Below are positions 47,536-59,700 of a stretch of 64,000 nucleotides of DNA, piece by piece. The notes beneath the pieces are model-generated. The model was not told the DNA's origin. It saw only the letters and a list, made by a program, of their open reading frames with translations, and made no database searches. How positions within the stretch are numbered: the first letter of the stretch is position 1; every line of letters begins with the position of its first letter. The stretch comes from Polytrichum commune (taxonomy: Eukaryota > Streptophyta > Polytrichopsida > Polytrichales > Polytrichaceae). Position numbers and translations under genes: made by a program. The stretch is from positions 9,486,501 to 9,550,500 of the forward strand of contig OX485805.1 in assembly GCA_950295325.1 (NCBI GenBank), read 5' to 3'.

Positions 47536-48409
47536 TATATATATATGAAAGACATAACCCATCTTAGTCATGTATCAGACCTTAAAAAAAATAAAAATTA
47601 ATGTAATTCTATAAAAACAATGTTTGTAGATTTGGATGTCTTTCAGAACATGTATCTTGCTTGGTTGAAGTTAAGACCCAAGATGACAATATCGACTGAA
47701 ATTACACACTTGTAAGTGTAAAAGACCATAAATATATGCAAAAACCCCACGAGGGCTCCTCGGGCCCTTAAAAGTTATTCTACATCATTAGATAAACTAT
47801 AGAATTCTAAATGTTTATAATATGCCCCGATACCTTAACATCTAACATGGGCCTAATATCGACCACAACCACAAAGTAGGCATGTGGTTTGCTTTGATTT
47901 AGTCTCTTAGGTAGCCCAATTATTTTGGTCACAATGGCCCATTGAATTGACTATATGATGTTGACCATCGGCGCATCACTTGGGATTCTTTCTTCATTCG
48001 TTTTACACGTTCTTAAAAAACCATTTACACTTCAACTAATGGAGTGTCCACCTTGTCACTCACCTTCCACGTTGGCCGGCCACGTGTACTTGTGTGTAGA
48101 ATTGTGTTGCCCTAAATTAGACTTGAATGTGAACATTGTCATGTGCTCAAAGTCTTCATCGTTTTTCACGAGGTTATTGAGGTTAGGGATCTCCGTCATG
48201 CTCATGGCCTTTGCAATAATATCACAACTAAATAGAGCAAGTGTTATGTGGGTGTTATATGAAGGTTCAATTCCCTTTAATTATTAGATGTTTGAAAATC
48301 ATTTGTGAAATCTTCTCGTTTTACCACTCATGTTCAAGGATTAAGCTTTGTAGTTGATTTAGTAAGGCGGCTAAGGTAAGCGGATTTTAAACGGAGGATT
48401 TAAGCTTTG
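47536..48409. other. Spacer, nothing recognised
   Basis: A 110-codon plus frame (47955-48287) is cysteine-rich but matches no family I know. Confidence 0.45.
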
Positions 48410-48765
48410 CACCCACTTCTCATAGGATATGATACACGCAATTAGTGTAAGATGATTAGCAAAATTTCAAATCGTGTGCGTAGTTATTTTTCCTCCTAAA
48501 ATTTGGAGCTCATATGAATATCTCAGTCATTGTCAAACCTAAGATACTTTGTCTTATCAAACAATCTTATAGCCCTCCCCTCCCCCCCCCCCCCTGCTCC
48601 CCCTTCCTCCTAATTATGTTGATTATTGAACCTACAACAATGAAGAAATCTTGAGCATGTAGTTCAAATTATGTTTTTAGATCCACACCTAACCGCACAC
48701 CACTCAAGTATAGGTGTTTGTTTCTGATAAATAACCAAAGTAGGCATGATTACCTTATGCCGAAA
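48410..48765 (+). repeat. Family F dispersed repeat, copy F11
   Basis: CCCACTTCTCATAGGATATG, then GGAGCTCATATGAATATCTC, then TTTAGATCCACACCTAACCG, ending CATGATTACCTTA. A C run sits in the middle. It ends about 20 bp left of the hAT element target duplication. Confidence 0.6.
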
Positions 48766-48783
48766 CATGTTGGGATGGGTGGG

Positions 48784-50340
48784 GTCAATACCAATGAACG
48801 GGGAGTACCGAACTTTAGTTATGAGCTAGCCGAAATTTTTTGGAGATTTCCGAATGAGTTCGCAATGATTCGGACGAGGTACCGACTTAAAATTGTTAAG
48901 GTCGGAAATTGACCGGTTCAAATGAGAAAAGATTGGCAATATAGCCGGTTGAGGCATCATATTTTAGGATATTTACCGAGCCAATTTTTAAATTTTAGGC
49001 AAGTAGCCGAAGGGACTAGGGATAGGGCGGAAATTTCTACTAGGGTAATACTAGAGTCATGACTAATAAGGTCAAGAACCATGGAGGCTAATTAATTTAG
49101 GGTTGGTTCCGTTCACTGGGCCGATTAGGGTTTTGAGGCTCTAAGCACCCAAGGACCCTCTCTCACGAGTATAAGGAGTTTGAGTCCCTTGTGCAAAGGA
49201 TCTCACTCCTCTCATTCCTCTACTGGGATTTCTCTCTGTGTTCTTTCACTACTGCTCTTCCGCTTCTGTTTGTTTCTGCATCCACCTGCGATCTAGTTGG
49301 AGACATTTGTTTCGAAGGTCCAGTTCGGTGCGGCGATCCACCTGCGATCCAGTTGGTGACATCTGTTTCGGAGGTCCAAGGTGAAGGTCCACTTCGGAGG
49401 TCCAGTTCGATGCGGCGATCCACTGTGATCTAGTTGGAGACATTTGTTTCGGAAGTCTAGGGTGAATTTCTAGCGTGAATTTCTAACTTTCAAATTGCAA
49501 GCCACCACTGAATGGGGAGATAAGACTTGTAGAGATTTATGGGGCATGATCACATGGGATCATTCTTTGCAAACCCGATATCCTAATTTGTTTGTCCTTG
49601 CTGATTTGGCTAGAGTACAATGTGTATCAACATCCACTTGTGAAAGGGCGTTTAGTGTCTAAAATTTAATAAAAACACGAGTGAGAAACAAACTTGGAAG
49701 TAAAAATTTGGAAGTCATGCTTAGAATTGCTTTAGAGGGATCAGATGAAAACTTTGATAATATTATTGAAGAGGTAATTCCTTTGTGGAAAACTGGAACC
49801 AAATACCGGTTTTTATATGCTAATCCTTCACGTTATGTGTCTTCTGCAAGTGATGCATCTTGTTCAGTAAGTTCAATTATGTTTTCTAATTATGAGGATA
49901 CGGATGTTTAAAAGTTGCATGTATTGTTGTACTAACTAGCCTCTAAATAATGTATGAACCTTTTTTGGATTTATATATATTTTAAAAGCTAAAGCCTTGG
50001 CCCCAAGTTGGTGGGGGCTTGGCAAGGTTCAAATCCTTCCAAGGATACTTGGATTTTCTATCAACACAAATTCACCCCTTTAAAAGTATAACACCAATTT
50101 TTTTTTACAATATTTAAATAAACAAATCCGACATACAATACAAATCTTCGGAAACATACCGAAATGAAATTCAAAAAGTCGGAAAATTACCGAATGGTAA
50201 AGTTAAATATCGGTTTTTAACCGAGAAAAAAATTTGGATTTAGGTAGCTTCCGAGCAAAAAAATAAAAATCCGAATGTCTTTATAAAAGATCGGAAATGT
50301 ACCGATTTTTGTATAAAACTCCCCGGACTGTGGTCAATAC
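48784..50340. mobile_element. hAT transposon, internally deleted, with 8-bp target duplication
   Basis: A 1.54 kb element spans 48792-50332, flanked on both sides by the exact 8-bp repeat GTCAATAC (48784-48791 and 50333-50340), the hAT signature. The ends are imperfect inverted repeats: CAATGAACGGGGAGT on the left, and CACAGTCCGGGGAGT when the right end is read inward. The left part contains CCGGTT motifs and a leader-like stretch with three diverged repeats (49281-49470). The right part carries the 3' end of a transposase gene. This looks like a Ds-type deletion derivative of an autonomous element. Confidence 0.85.
49474..49911 (+). pseudogene. hAT transposase C-terminal fragment (dimerisation domain), one premature stop
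   Basis: The frame open from 49474 reads EWGDKTCRDLWGMITWDHSL and on into YPNLFVLADLARVQCVSTST, CERAFSV. After a TAA at 49660-49662 it continues NLIKTRVRNKLGSKNLEVML to a stop at 49911. CERAFS...NLIKTRVRNKL is typical of the hAT C-terminal dimerisation region (hATC). At the TAA the family has glutamine, so one CAA to TAA change explains the break. The zinc finger and catalytic core are absent, consistent with internal deletion of the element. Not expected to make active transposase. Confidence 0.85.
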
Positions 50341-52563
50341 CTTGTATATAGATCACATTGGATTTTTTTTTCTCCAAATTTTGGACCTTTTGAATTGTTT
50401 AAATCTACATGCATATCTGTGAGTGTAATTTTAATTTGGTTTGAATTGCATGTATCACAATAACATGACTGGGCCTCATGCTCCTTCATCCATTCTAAAT
50501 AAAAGGGATGCCATGTTCTATGCAGACCTTGTTGTAGCAGTAAGATTGAAGCTATCGTGTTCTTAGAATCACAAGACGTTAATTTCTGGTCCTTGGCTGA
50601 ACGATTCTCATGCCTAAGGTAAATGGTAGGTTGAGTTTAGCAAATGTTATATCACACAATGCCTATGATTTGATTATTCAAGTTTCCTTTACATGCATGG
50701 ATTTGGCACAACTACCTCATTAACAAATCCAAGAATAATTTATATCTTGAGAGTACAATTTATCATCATATTTTATTATTGACAAAATGTTGTGTACACA
50801 TTGAAACCTTAAAGGCATGGGAGGTTGTCCTCGTATATCTAACATGTAATATTAAGTATGATTTGACGACCAAATTTTGGATTGGCTTCAAGAGAATTAT
50901 GGAGAATCAAGTATGAACTATATCCGTGCATTTAACACTAGCAACAAAGTCATTGATGGTCATACAACTTATTTAAAAGCATTTCCTTTTACAAATACAT
51001 CAAAATTTCAAACAGGAGTGAAATCACTTGAAGTATGGTATAGTTAGCTAAAACCAAATAGGAAGGAGATGATGTTGAGAGAGATTGCACTCATAAAAAT
51101 GTTAACCCTTACCGGCCTAAACATCCCAATATGGGATATAATGAACGGATCTTGCTCAAAAAAGACTATGTAATGTAGCTCTCTAGTAGTTTGGACATCT
51201 TTCTGCTTAATAATTAATTAAATTGTGAAAGTAAGCTAGGCAACCCATAAAGTAATATTCTAAAATTGGGCAGATTACAAAAGTAATTCAAAATAAGTTA
51301 GATATTCATCCAAGTCATGTCTATAATTCATGAACAGTTTTTCCTAATTTCATCTATGGTGGCTACGATCAACCTAAACACTTCCCTTAACCAACATTCC
51401 TTACCCTAAAGTTTGTCTTTTACTTGCATGTCGAGGTTTTTCTTGGCAGTAGATTTTGCTTCGATTTGATGCTACATTGTTGGATTCCAGTGAATATCAC
51501 TTACATTATTATGATTTTAGACACTCTTTGAATGTTACTTCTTTTTTCGGACACTCAACAAAATCAATCTCCCATAAATTTATGCACCTTTGAAATTATT
51601 TATTTTGTGCTGAAGTTGCTAGAGAGCTACGATATGTTCTTAGCATTTTCAGTTTTAGACATATCTATTGGAATTATTTATCGCCTCCAAAAGCCTCATT
51701 GTTTAATCTCACGAGGTGTTTACATCTCAACAAACATTCAGAAAAATTGATCACTTCAAGATCTTGAGTGGTTTGCAATCTTCCACTGATCTATAGGACT
51801 TTTGATTCAGTGAATCGTATCAAGTTTCTTGCCAGAACATTGAAAATTGTAATTTGCGATGAATTTGCACAATTTTGACTTCCTACATTTATTATTGGAA
51901 GACCCAAATGTTGAATTTCTTACTCCATGGATGCGATCTTTTGATGGTGCCTCATATTTTTCTTTTGTGATACATTTGTTTATGGTATTTAGTGTCACAT
52001 CTATAATAGTGTCACTTACCCTATTTTGAGGCATATGCTAGGTTACTCTAATGATCAACAACTTCACCATCACTGTCACCTCATGACACTTGGCGTTCAA
52101 GTGCACTCACTAATATCTTGGCATGAGTATGTTCAATAGTGTTAAGAAGTTTATGCATCTGTTACACAATGATCTACAAGTCTACTCAAATGACACTTGG
52201 CATTAGTATGCTCAAGAATGACATCCTCTTGCATCCTAAAATGTAAAAACATGACACTTATCTTCTCCTTGCATACTAAAACCCAAAAATATCATCTCAA
52301 GTATCTCAGCATGTTATGCTATATGTCATAATGTACATAATTGTCCACTTAACAAAGTTACTTATGTTGGCAAGTAGTATCATATGGACAATTAGCAAAC
52401 GTGACACTTTGACACATGTAGGCATCTAGTTTAGGCCCTTCGCAAATAGTGTACATGACACTAATACCATAAACAATGCAGTTTTCAAGAACGCTTGGAA
52501 TGTCATAGTTTAACACATCTTGGAAAATGCTTCAAGCATTCCTGAGGACTTTGAGAGCCAAGT
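50341..52563. other. AT-rich spacer
   Basis: No open frame above 75 codons and no repeat boundary recognised. Confidence 0.5.
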
Positions 52564-52875
52564 ACACAAAATATGGTATTTAGTGTTTGATACACTAAAT
52601 ACAAATGCATGCACTAATAACCCTATGAAAGTAAGTAACATTAAATGTAAACTCAAACACTAAATATCAACTATGGTAATATGTAGAAGTTACATGTTTG
52701 AATTTAGTGTTAGTAAGGATATGAAAAAAGGATATAATAAGGGAGGTGGCAGTAAGGAAGGTAGCGGCACATTTATGTCTAACACCAATTGTTAAAGAAT
52801 TGAAAATTAGTGCTGAGCATGGTAGGGTGGTAACAACACTAAATATAATCAAACACTAAATATCATATTTTGTGT
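52564..52875. mobile_element. Family G inverted-repeat element, copy G2
   Basis: A 312-bp element with 28-bp terminal inverted repeats starting ACACAAAATATGGTATTTAG, one mismatch between arms. AGT occurs outside both ends and may be a 3-bp target duplication. Internal ATTTAGTGT blocks match G1. No coding frame. Confidence 0.7.
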
Positions 52876-53186
52876 AGTTATAATTATTGTAGAAAGCATT
52901 TTCATGTGTTTTGGTGGAGGAGGAGATTCAGTAAAGCAATGAATTTTCTAGTCAAAAGCCTTTTAAAAAAAAACTTGACACCGCATTTTGTTCTCCCAGT
53001 CCCTCGGGGGCTGATGGTCAACATTGATTTCCTCGAGTTGGAACATTTCTAAATAAGAACAAGTCAAAATGACCACTTTCTATCAAATCTCAATGTGAAG
53101 GCAGGTTTATACATCAAACAATCGAATTGCTATCCATTTTTGGAAGATTCTGTTGAACTGGTGTTGTGTACTAAATACAACACCGG
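52876..53186. other. Spacer 3' of DCAF1
   Basis: Short AT-rich stretch between the family G element and the likely DCAF1 polyadenylation site. Confidence 0.45.
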
Positions 53187-53768
53187 TTTATTCCTTTCAG
53201 ATGTTAGCCATCCTGATGAATCGTGACACCAACTACAATATTCTGTATTAACACAGCAATCATTAAGTGTTCCTCATCACATTTCCGGCCAAACTAATGA
53301 TGTTGCATTCAACTTCTGCAACTAGCAGAAAGATGAGAAACAATCACTAACTCGCACCACATTCAAACAACTAGGGGTGACACACAAGGAGATGAATAGA
53401 GAGGGTGCCAAGCTCGGAACATTTCAATAGAAAGAATTCTTGTAGCTTGCTGAAACCAACTTGGGTGCACCACAAACTTGTACCTAATGGTAGACTACTG
53501 ATCTACATGATTCCGGTGCTTATGACATGGCATCCATAAAAATACTTTACACAGGGCTCCTCTACGAGCTACGAGTTCCTGACATCTGTATACAGCGAAC
53601 ATGGGAAAGCTCCTTTCAGCCAGGCAAAAACTCTTCTAAAAGAGTGGCGGCTTGAAGGTGCAGGTGGTGGTGGGGGTGGGGACTTGTGAATGTCTACAAA
53701 GAGAAACCTAAAACTAGATATCAATCTTCTTCTGGTGCTCCCAAAAATTGGATGTTAAGAAGCTTGCA
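53187..53768 (-). other. DCAF1 3' untranslated region (probable)
   Basis: Sequence downstream of the DCAF1 stop codon. An AATAAA on the minus strand (TTTATT at 53187-53192) lies about 580 bases past the stop and is a plausible polyadenylation signal. No other coding signal is seen here. The end point is inferred, not shown. Confidence 0.4.
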
Positions 53769-56700
53769 TCAAAACAAGCCTTGCAACATGTCATCAAAAC
53801 CATCGTCTCCATACTCACCCCCTGACCCGTCATCCCCGCTGGAAAAGATACCTCGAGGGTCGTCATCTCCATCCGAAATAAGCTCCAAAACCCCATCCCC
53901 GAGACCATCATCACTTCCGTCATCATCTGAAGAATCTCCAAAATCGCCATCCCCATCATCATCTCCATCGTCGTCGTCTCCACTATTCTCCTCGTCATCG
54001 TTACTCACAAGATCGATGTCTTCATCGTCGTGAAGGTCACCATCTTCATCATCATCATCCTCGCCTTCACTCTCCTCTTCTTCCGTTTCACCCCCGTCAT
54101 CGGGGTCTGAATCATCATCTGTAGGGCGCCGTCTCCCCACTTCATAGAGCCTTGCAAACGAGTCCATCTCATCATTACTTTCAACCGCCACTATGGAGAT
54201 GAAGGAATCAGTTGGCTCTGTCGCAAGGTCGAGCACACAGCGGTCCACAACAGTCGTGGTGATGTCCGAGTAGTCGACGGCGTCCATGGTCCTGAAGGCA
54301 CTGAACAAGGGATGACGCATCCTGCGGGGGTGAAGCGCAGCCATGATGTCATCTGAGTTACGGCGAAGAGTTGCATACATTACATCTCCTGTGGTGTTGA
54401 ATGTGATGGCAGTCTGGTCTAGAGAGGGAACACTCCTTAACAGCTTAAACGAACGAAGATCCCACACCTCGGAGTTGATGATAACCTGCACAGCGTAAGA
54501 GCATAGAATATGAGCATGTTTGGCACATAAGGTATGTAGACCTAAAGTGGTCAGTGGACCTTAAGTGGTTTCTAGCATTAAACTACATATGCAACTCAAA
54601 TGTACGTGTCCGAAATAAAACCACAAGAAAATCTACAAGCACCACTTCAAGATATTCACTTCAAGACTCCAAAAACTAAACTCTCATGTTCCTCATTTGG
54701 ATTTACTAATTTGTTCATGCAAGTTTTTCTGGACTCCTAAACCCCTATATATTTTGAAATGCTGGAAGTGTCCACTCTAGGCACACACATAATACTGCCA
54801 GTTTGTAAATACAAAACTCTTCATGTCATCAACTCTTGATATCATCAGAAAGCTCGAAGTCATTTTCTACTCTTCAAAGTTATACTATAGTAGCAGGATG
54901 TGGGCAGCAGTGAACTGGCACATTTCTTCACAACTGCAAATGCAGCCCTGCATACGTACCTCATTTCCAGCAGGATGAAAGCCACCTCCACCATAGTCTG
55001 TAAATTGATCAAACCGATGGATATCACGTGGTATGCGATGATCCCACAATACCCCGCTCCATAACACTAACACATCATCAGGACTAAAGTGGACCATCGC
55101 CTGAGTGTGGCCACGTGGTGCACCAGGCGCAGTGGTAGTGCTATCAGATAACCTTTGCTCTAACTTGTAAGTACCAACATCATACAGCAGAACTTCTTTG
55201 TGCGCTGCCTCCAAAGCTATTGCTCCAAATCTGCTTCCTGCGTGGTTGAATCTAGCTGCTTTGCAACCCTCAAACACAGTTAAGGGTCCATTACTAAGTG
55301 AAGAAGAGTCCCACAACCGAACATCATAGCTAGCAGATGAAAGGAGAAGCTGCCCTATTCGCGAGTCTCCACTTCCAGCCAGGCAATGTGGGGCAGATTG
55401 CAGAAGAGAAATGGGGGAGTTGTGACCTGACAACTGGACTTCTAAAATATTGCCTGTGCTCGAGTCAAATAGACGAATATCTCCTGCATGACTCCCGGCA
55501 GCTAAACATGATGCATGACCTAAGAAAGTGTTGGCAGTAAGAACAACTGCGTCATCACGACAAGTACGCCATGGACGGAATCGGCTGTACACAAAATGCC
55601 GATCCCTTCTTCGCCCATGCATGCCTCCATAAGGTGGTGATATTTGTCGTGCAGCTAGCCTACCCGCGGTATTTAGAGATGCATCAAGAGCCCGACTAGG
55701 CTCTGGGCAGACATGGGGGTGAAGGAGGGAAAGAGGGGGAAGGGTGGTGATGGGTGCTGGGCATTGACGATGCTGATGCTTCAGATACTGGACCACAAGG
55801 GAATCAAGTGTGGCATGTTCTGCACTTGTTGTGCGAGGTTCTAGAAGAACTCCTGTGTGAGAGGGAAAGAGTGAGTGGCTAGGAGTATTGAGATACTGTT
55901 TGAAGGGAAGATATGGTGACTGCTGAACATCAATAGTCAGAGCCTCCGGCTGTGAGGCAATAGCATCAACTTTCTCAGCTGGTTGTCCAACCAATGACTT
56001 TGAGGGAGTAAACTCAAAAGATGGAGTTACTGATGTAGACAAAACAGGTAAGGAAGTATCAACAGTTAAATTGGTCTTAACAGATATATTCCCAGGGGTG
56101 ACGCAAGGTGATGGCATGTTGACATCTGTGAACGACATCCGTTTATTTGTTGGAGACAGAGGAGGTAGGTCCCTCTCACTTGCTTTCCGCTTTGCAGGAA
56201 CATTTCGAAGGGCAATGGGCGTTTTAAATACAGCATCTAAAGTTTCTTGAGTCAACTTCCCAACAGCAGGAGGCTCTTGAGTATCATTAGCTCTTTGCTG
56301 TGTTCGACTCTCCTTCATACTCTGAGATTTCTTCAGGGAAGCAGTTGTTGAACCTGACTTTGCACCACCAGTCAGTGATGTTGAAAACACTGGCTTTCTG
56401 CGAGCTGAAGCAGGAGGTAGACCACTGCTAGCATCATCATCATCTTTGGAAGCCTGTTTTGATCCCCCTCCTAGAAACCCACCAGATACACGTCCTGAGG
56501 GCCACAGTAATTCATCTGTGAGGCCTTCAGCAGAGGCAGAGGGGAGAAGGAGAGACGTGGGGGGTAGAATGGATGGCAAAGGCTTCAAATTTGCTTCTTT
56601 CAAAAGTGCAGCAGCTGTTGTTGAAAGCCCTGAACCTATTAAGTGCTCATGAATAAGCTGTAGCAACTCCCTGCAGAGACACAAGTATTGCACAGGTAAG

Positions 56701-59700
56701 TTATCTCAAAAAAACAAGAGTCTTGGAACCCACCAGGAAGCCCACAAGGAGTCTATAAGTTTACCTAGCAGGTTTGTGAGTTTCCTGTCATTCCATACTG
56801 CAAGTATTGACCATAAAAGGAAGTCAAAAAAAGTGAAGAATGCTTCAATCGATTTTGGTGTGCACACAGTTGCACAAATTTACAACAAAATTCTAAGAAT
56901 CAAAAACTAATAAAATTACCTAGGATGATAACTTATGGGCGTGGCTGCTGCAATGGCAGCTCTCTCTAGACGACGAAGTGTTGGAGCTGCTGCTTCACTT
57001 GCTGCTACTGTGTTAGCCCGTCCTGCATTTGTCACAATCTGCATCATAATAAAACAATGTGTTATTTTGATGCCAGAAGAATATTTGTCACAAGACACCA
57101 TATGCAGTTTTATATTCTTAAAATAATGCAGAGTATAAGAACAGAAAACATTGACTCATTATCAACAATGTCCAAGAATAAAACTTACTGCAATAAGCTC
57201 CAACGCTACTCTGCTTAGTTCTGCTTGCCATCGTCCTTGTTCTCCACCAATACCTCCTGCACTAGCCTGCCGACCAGCCTGGCCACCACCATCTCGCAAA
57301 AGCTCTGAAAGCAACTTTCCCACCTGCAAAACCAGTCTACTCATAAGAACTCTGCTCCATCCAGATACAAACAGGCTCCACAGGAGGAGCCAAACAATCA
57401 CTTGGACAAAATTCAATAAAAATAGGCAAAGAACAGCCTCAATCGTGGACATTGTTGAAATTCTTCTTAGTATATAAAGTTAATATGCAATTTGTGCACA
57501 TCGTCATTACTTAGTGAAAGTTTCAATTTCTCACCCTCAACATACTTATATTTTCATTATCACTAATGAGTATGTATACAGATGAGAACAAGTATGATTT
57601 CACTCAAATTTGTTCATATAGGAAAATGAACGTTCTAAATACTGATTGTTAATACACTCAGACAATGCTCATTTTTTAAATACAATAAAATTGGACAGCG
57701 CTCATTTGATATCATATTTGTTCATCCTAGGTACACATACTTGGATATACATCAAATAGACTTGCACCTGTTGAATCCAGTAGAAAGGGAATGCCTTAGA
57801 ATGGTCTGATACCTGAAGTTTGGTGAGAATATGCGCAATTGTCTCATCACGAGCCAAGCCCAACAAAACTCGACATGAAAGAGCTCGAATACAGTCTAAG
57901 GCAGCTGGAGGGAGAACAGTTCTTGGGTATAGCAGATGGAGTAACACTTTGATCCCATTATTAGCCCTCACTGCTTCCCTAGCATACCTATACCCCTGTT
58001 CCATGTACGCAGCCAACCCTGACCCTCCAGCCCCTGGCCCAAGTGAGATTCGACGGTCCCCAACAACCCCAGCTCCAGATGCACTTGGACCTGCTGGAAT
58101 TCCTCCATTTCTGTCAGCATTATTGTCTCCTCTGCCCATCCAGCCCTTGCTTTCCAAATTGACTGCTGTCCCTGAACCAGTGACATTTCCTTGGACACCA
58201 TTTCCTGCAACACCTTGGCTTGCCTGGGAGGGCTGTGTTGCAGGAGTGCTGGGAATTGGCATTGGCCGGCTACAAAGTGATGGAGGAGGGCACACCAAAT
58301 TAACTAGCACCAAGAGTGCTGTCTGGATGACCTGAGAGATTTAAAACACCTTGTTAGTTGGAAAAACCTTACACCCCCACACAAAAGTTGGATTTTGGAC
58401 AAGTTTATCTGATGCTGGCAGACATCTTGAGTAACATGTCAAACTTCACAATTAAATGGAAATCTTAGGAAATGACATGTTTATATACATGGGCACTTTT
58501 CCATGGAGTTTAAGTACACTGCAAAGGTCAACCTACCTCAGGATCACAAAATGCAGCTCCACTAGCAGCATCAAGAATAACTGCCATACCAGAGCGCTCA
58601 TTGCTGAGTGTAGAGTCAACTATCAGACGTCGAGTATATGGCACCAAAGATACAATCTGCAGCACTCCAAGAGAGTGCTGTACAATCTCATGCAGGTATC
58701 TTTCTCCAGGTGCAGCTTGCTGTAATTCAGTGAAACATAATACCAAAGTTCAGTTTTGTAAACAATGATATGGAGTTCAGATTCAATACCATGATAAATT
58801 CTAAGCAACAGATTATGGTTCAATAGATGAAATGGTACATTTATAGACTTAAATAGCTTGACCAGTGGCCCATGAGAACTTGAAGTTAGTGCGAGTACTG
58901 AGAAAGACAATACTCTATGAGGTGGCCAGAAGAACATCTACAATAAAACAGTGAGCAACCAAATACTACATAAGATGGAGAAAGAGAATGTGAATCAATG
59001 ATGTACAAAAATTACATCAACAGAGAAGGAAGGGAGTGGAGAATGCGGTGTGTGAAGCTTTTCAACCATTAGAGGATGCAAGCACAGAAGCTACCCAAGA
59101 AGAGGAAAAATTCACATAGTGGGCATACCTGGGTCAGCTCTAGGAGAACAATATGTCCATTGTAGACCATGAATAACTCAAGAGGGACCCATCGCGCTCT
59201 GACAAAACCAGGTCCCAACTTTCGATCTCTCTGCAATTGAATTATAATTGCATCCATTGCCTCATTGCTGATATCAAGAGGCTTATAGGTTGCCCTCCCA
59301 CTGGGCCCACTACGAGAACCACTCTTGTGACTTCGAATAGGTCTCAGTGAGTCTACAAGCAAAAGCAGATGAGCCCGAAAATATTGGCGTAAGGCCACAC
59401 ATGTATGATAAGCAATCTGCTTCCCTGATGATGTCAGAACCTCAGCGGCCAATGTCCGATCACCCCGAGAACCTATAGCACAAGAGACAGTTCAGTAAAA
59501 GGCAGACAATAAGATTCAGACATGTCAACTATTGAATCTCAGCAATGGATTACATCAAACTCCATGATCGGAAATTCAGTGAATGTACTTTATACAGCTC
59601 CAATAGAGCAATTCATACCATGATTTCAAGAAATAATAACAATTTGTAACTGGCCAGTCAAAAAATCTGAGGGCACATTGCCTACTTTAACACATAATAC

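Noticed and set aside
47955-48287. 110-codon cysteine-containing plus-strand frame
   Set aside because: No signal peptide or known motif, and flanked by repeats; not enough to call a gene.
53686-54033. 115-codon Ser/Pro-rich plus-strand frame
   Set aside because: Antisense shadow of the DCAF1 acidic tail codons.
57820-58335. 171-codon plus-strand frame
   Set aside because: Exactly antisense to a DCAF1 exon.
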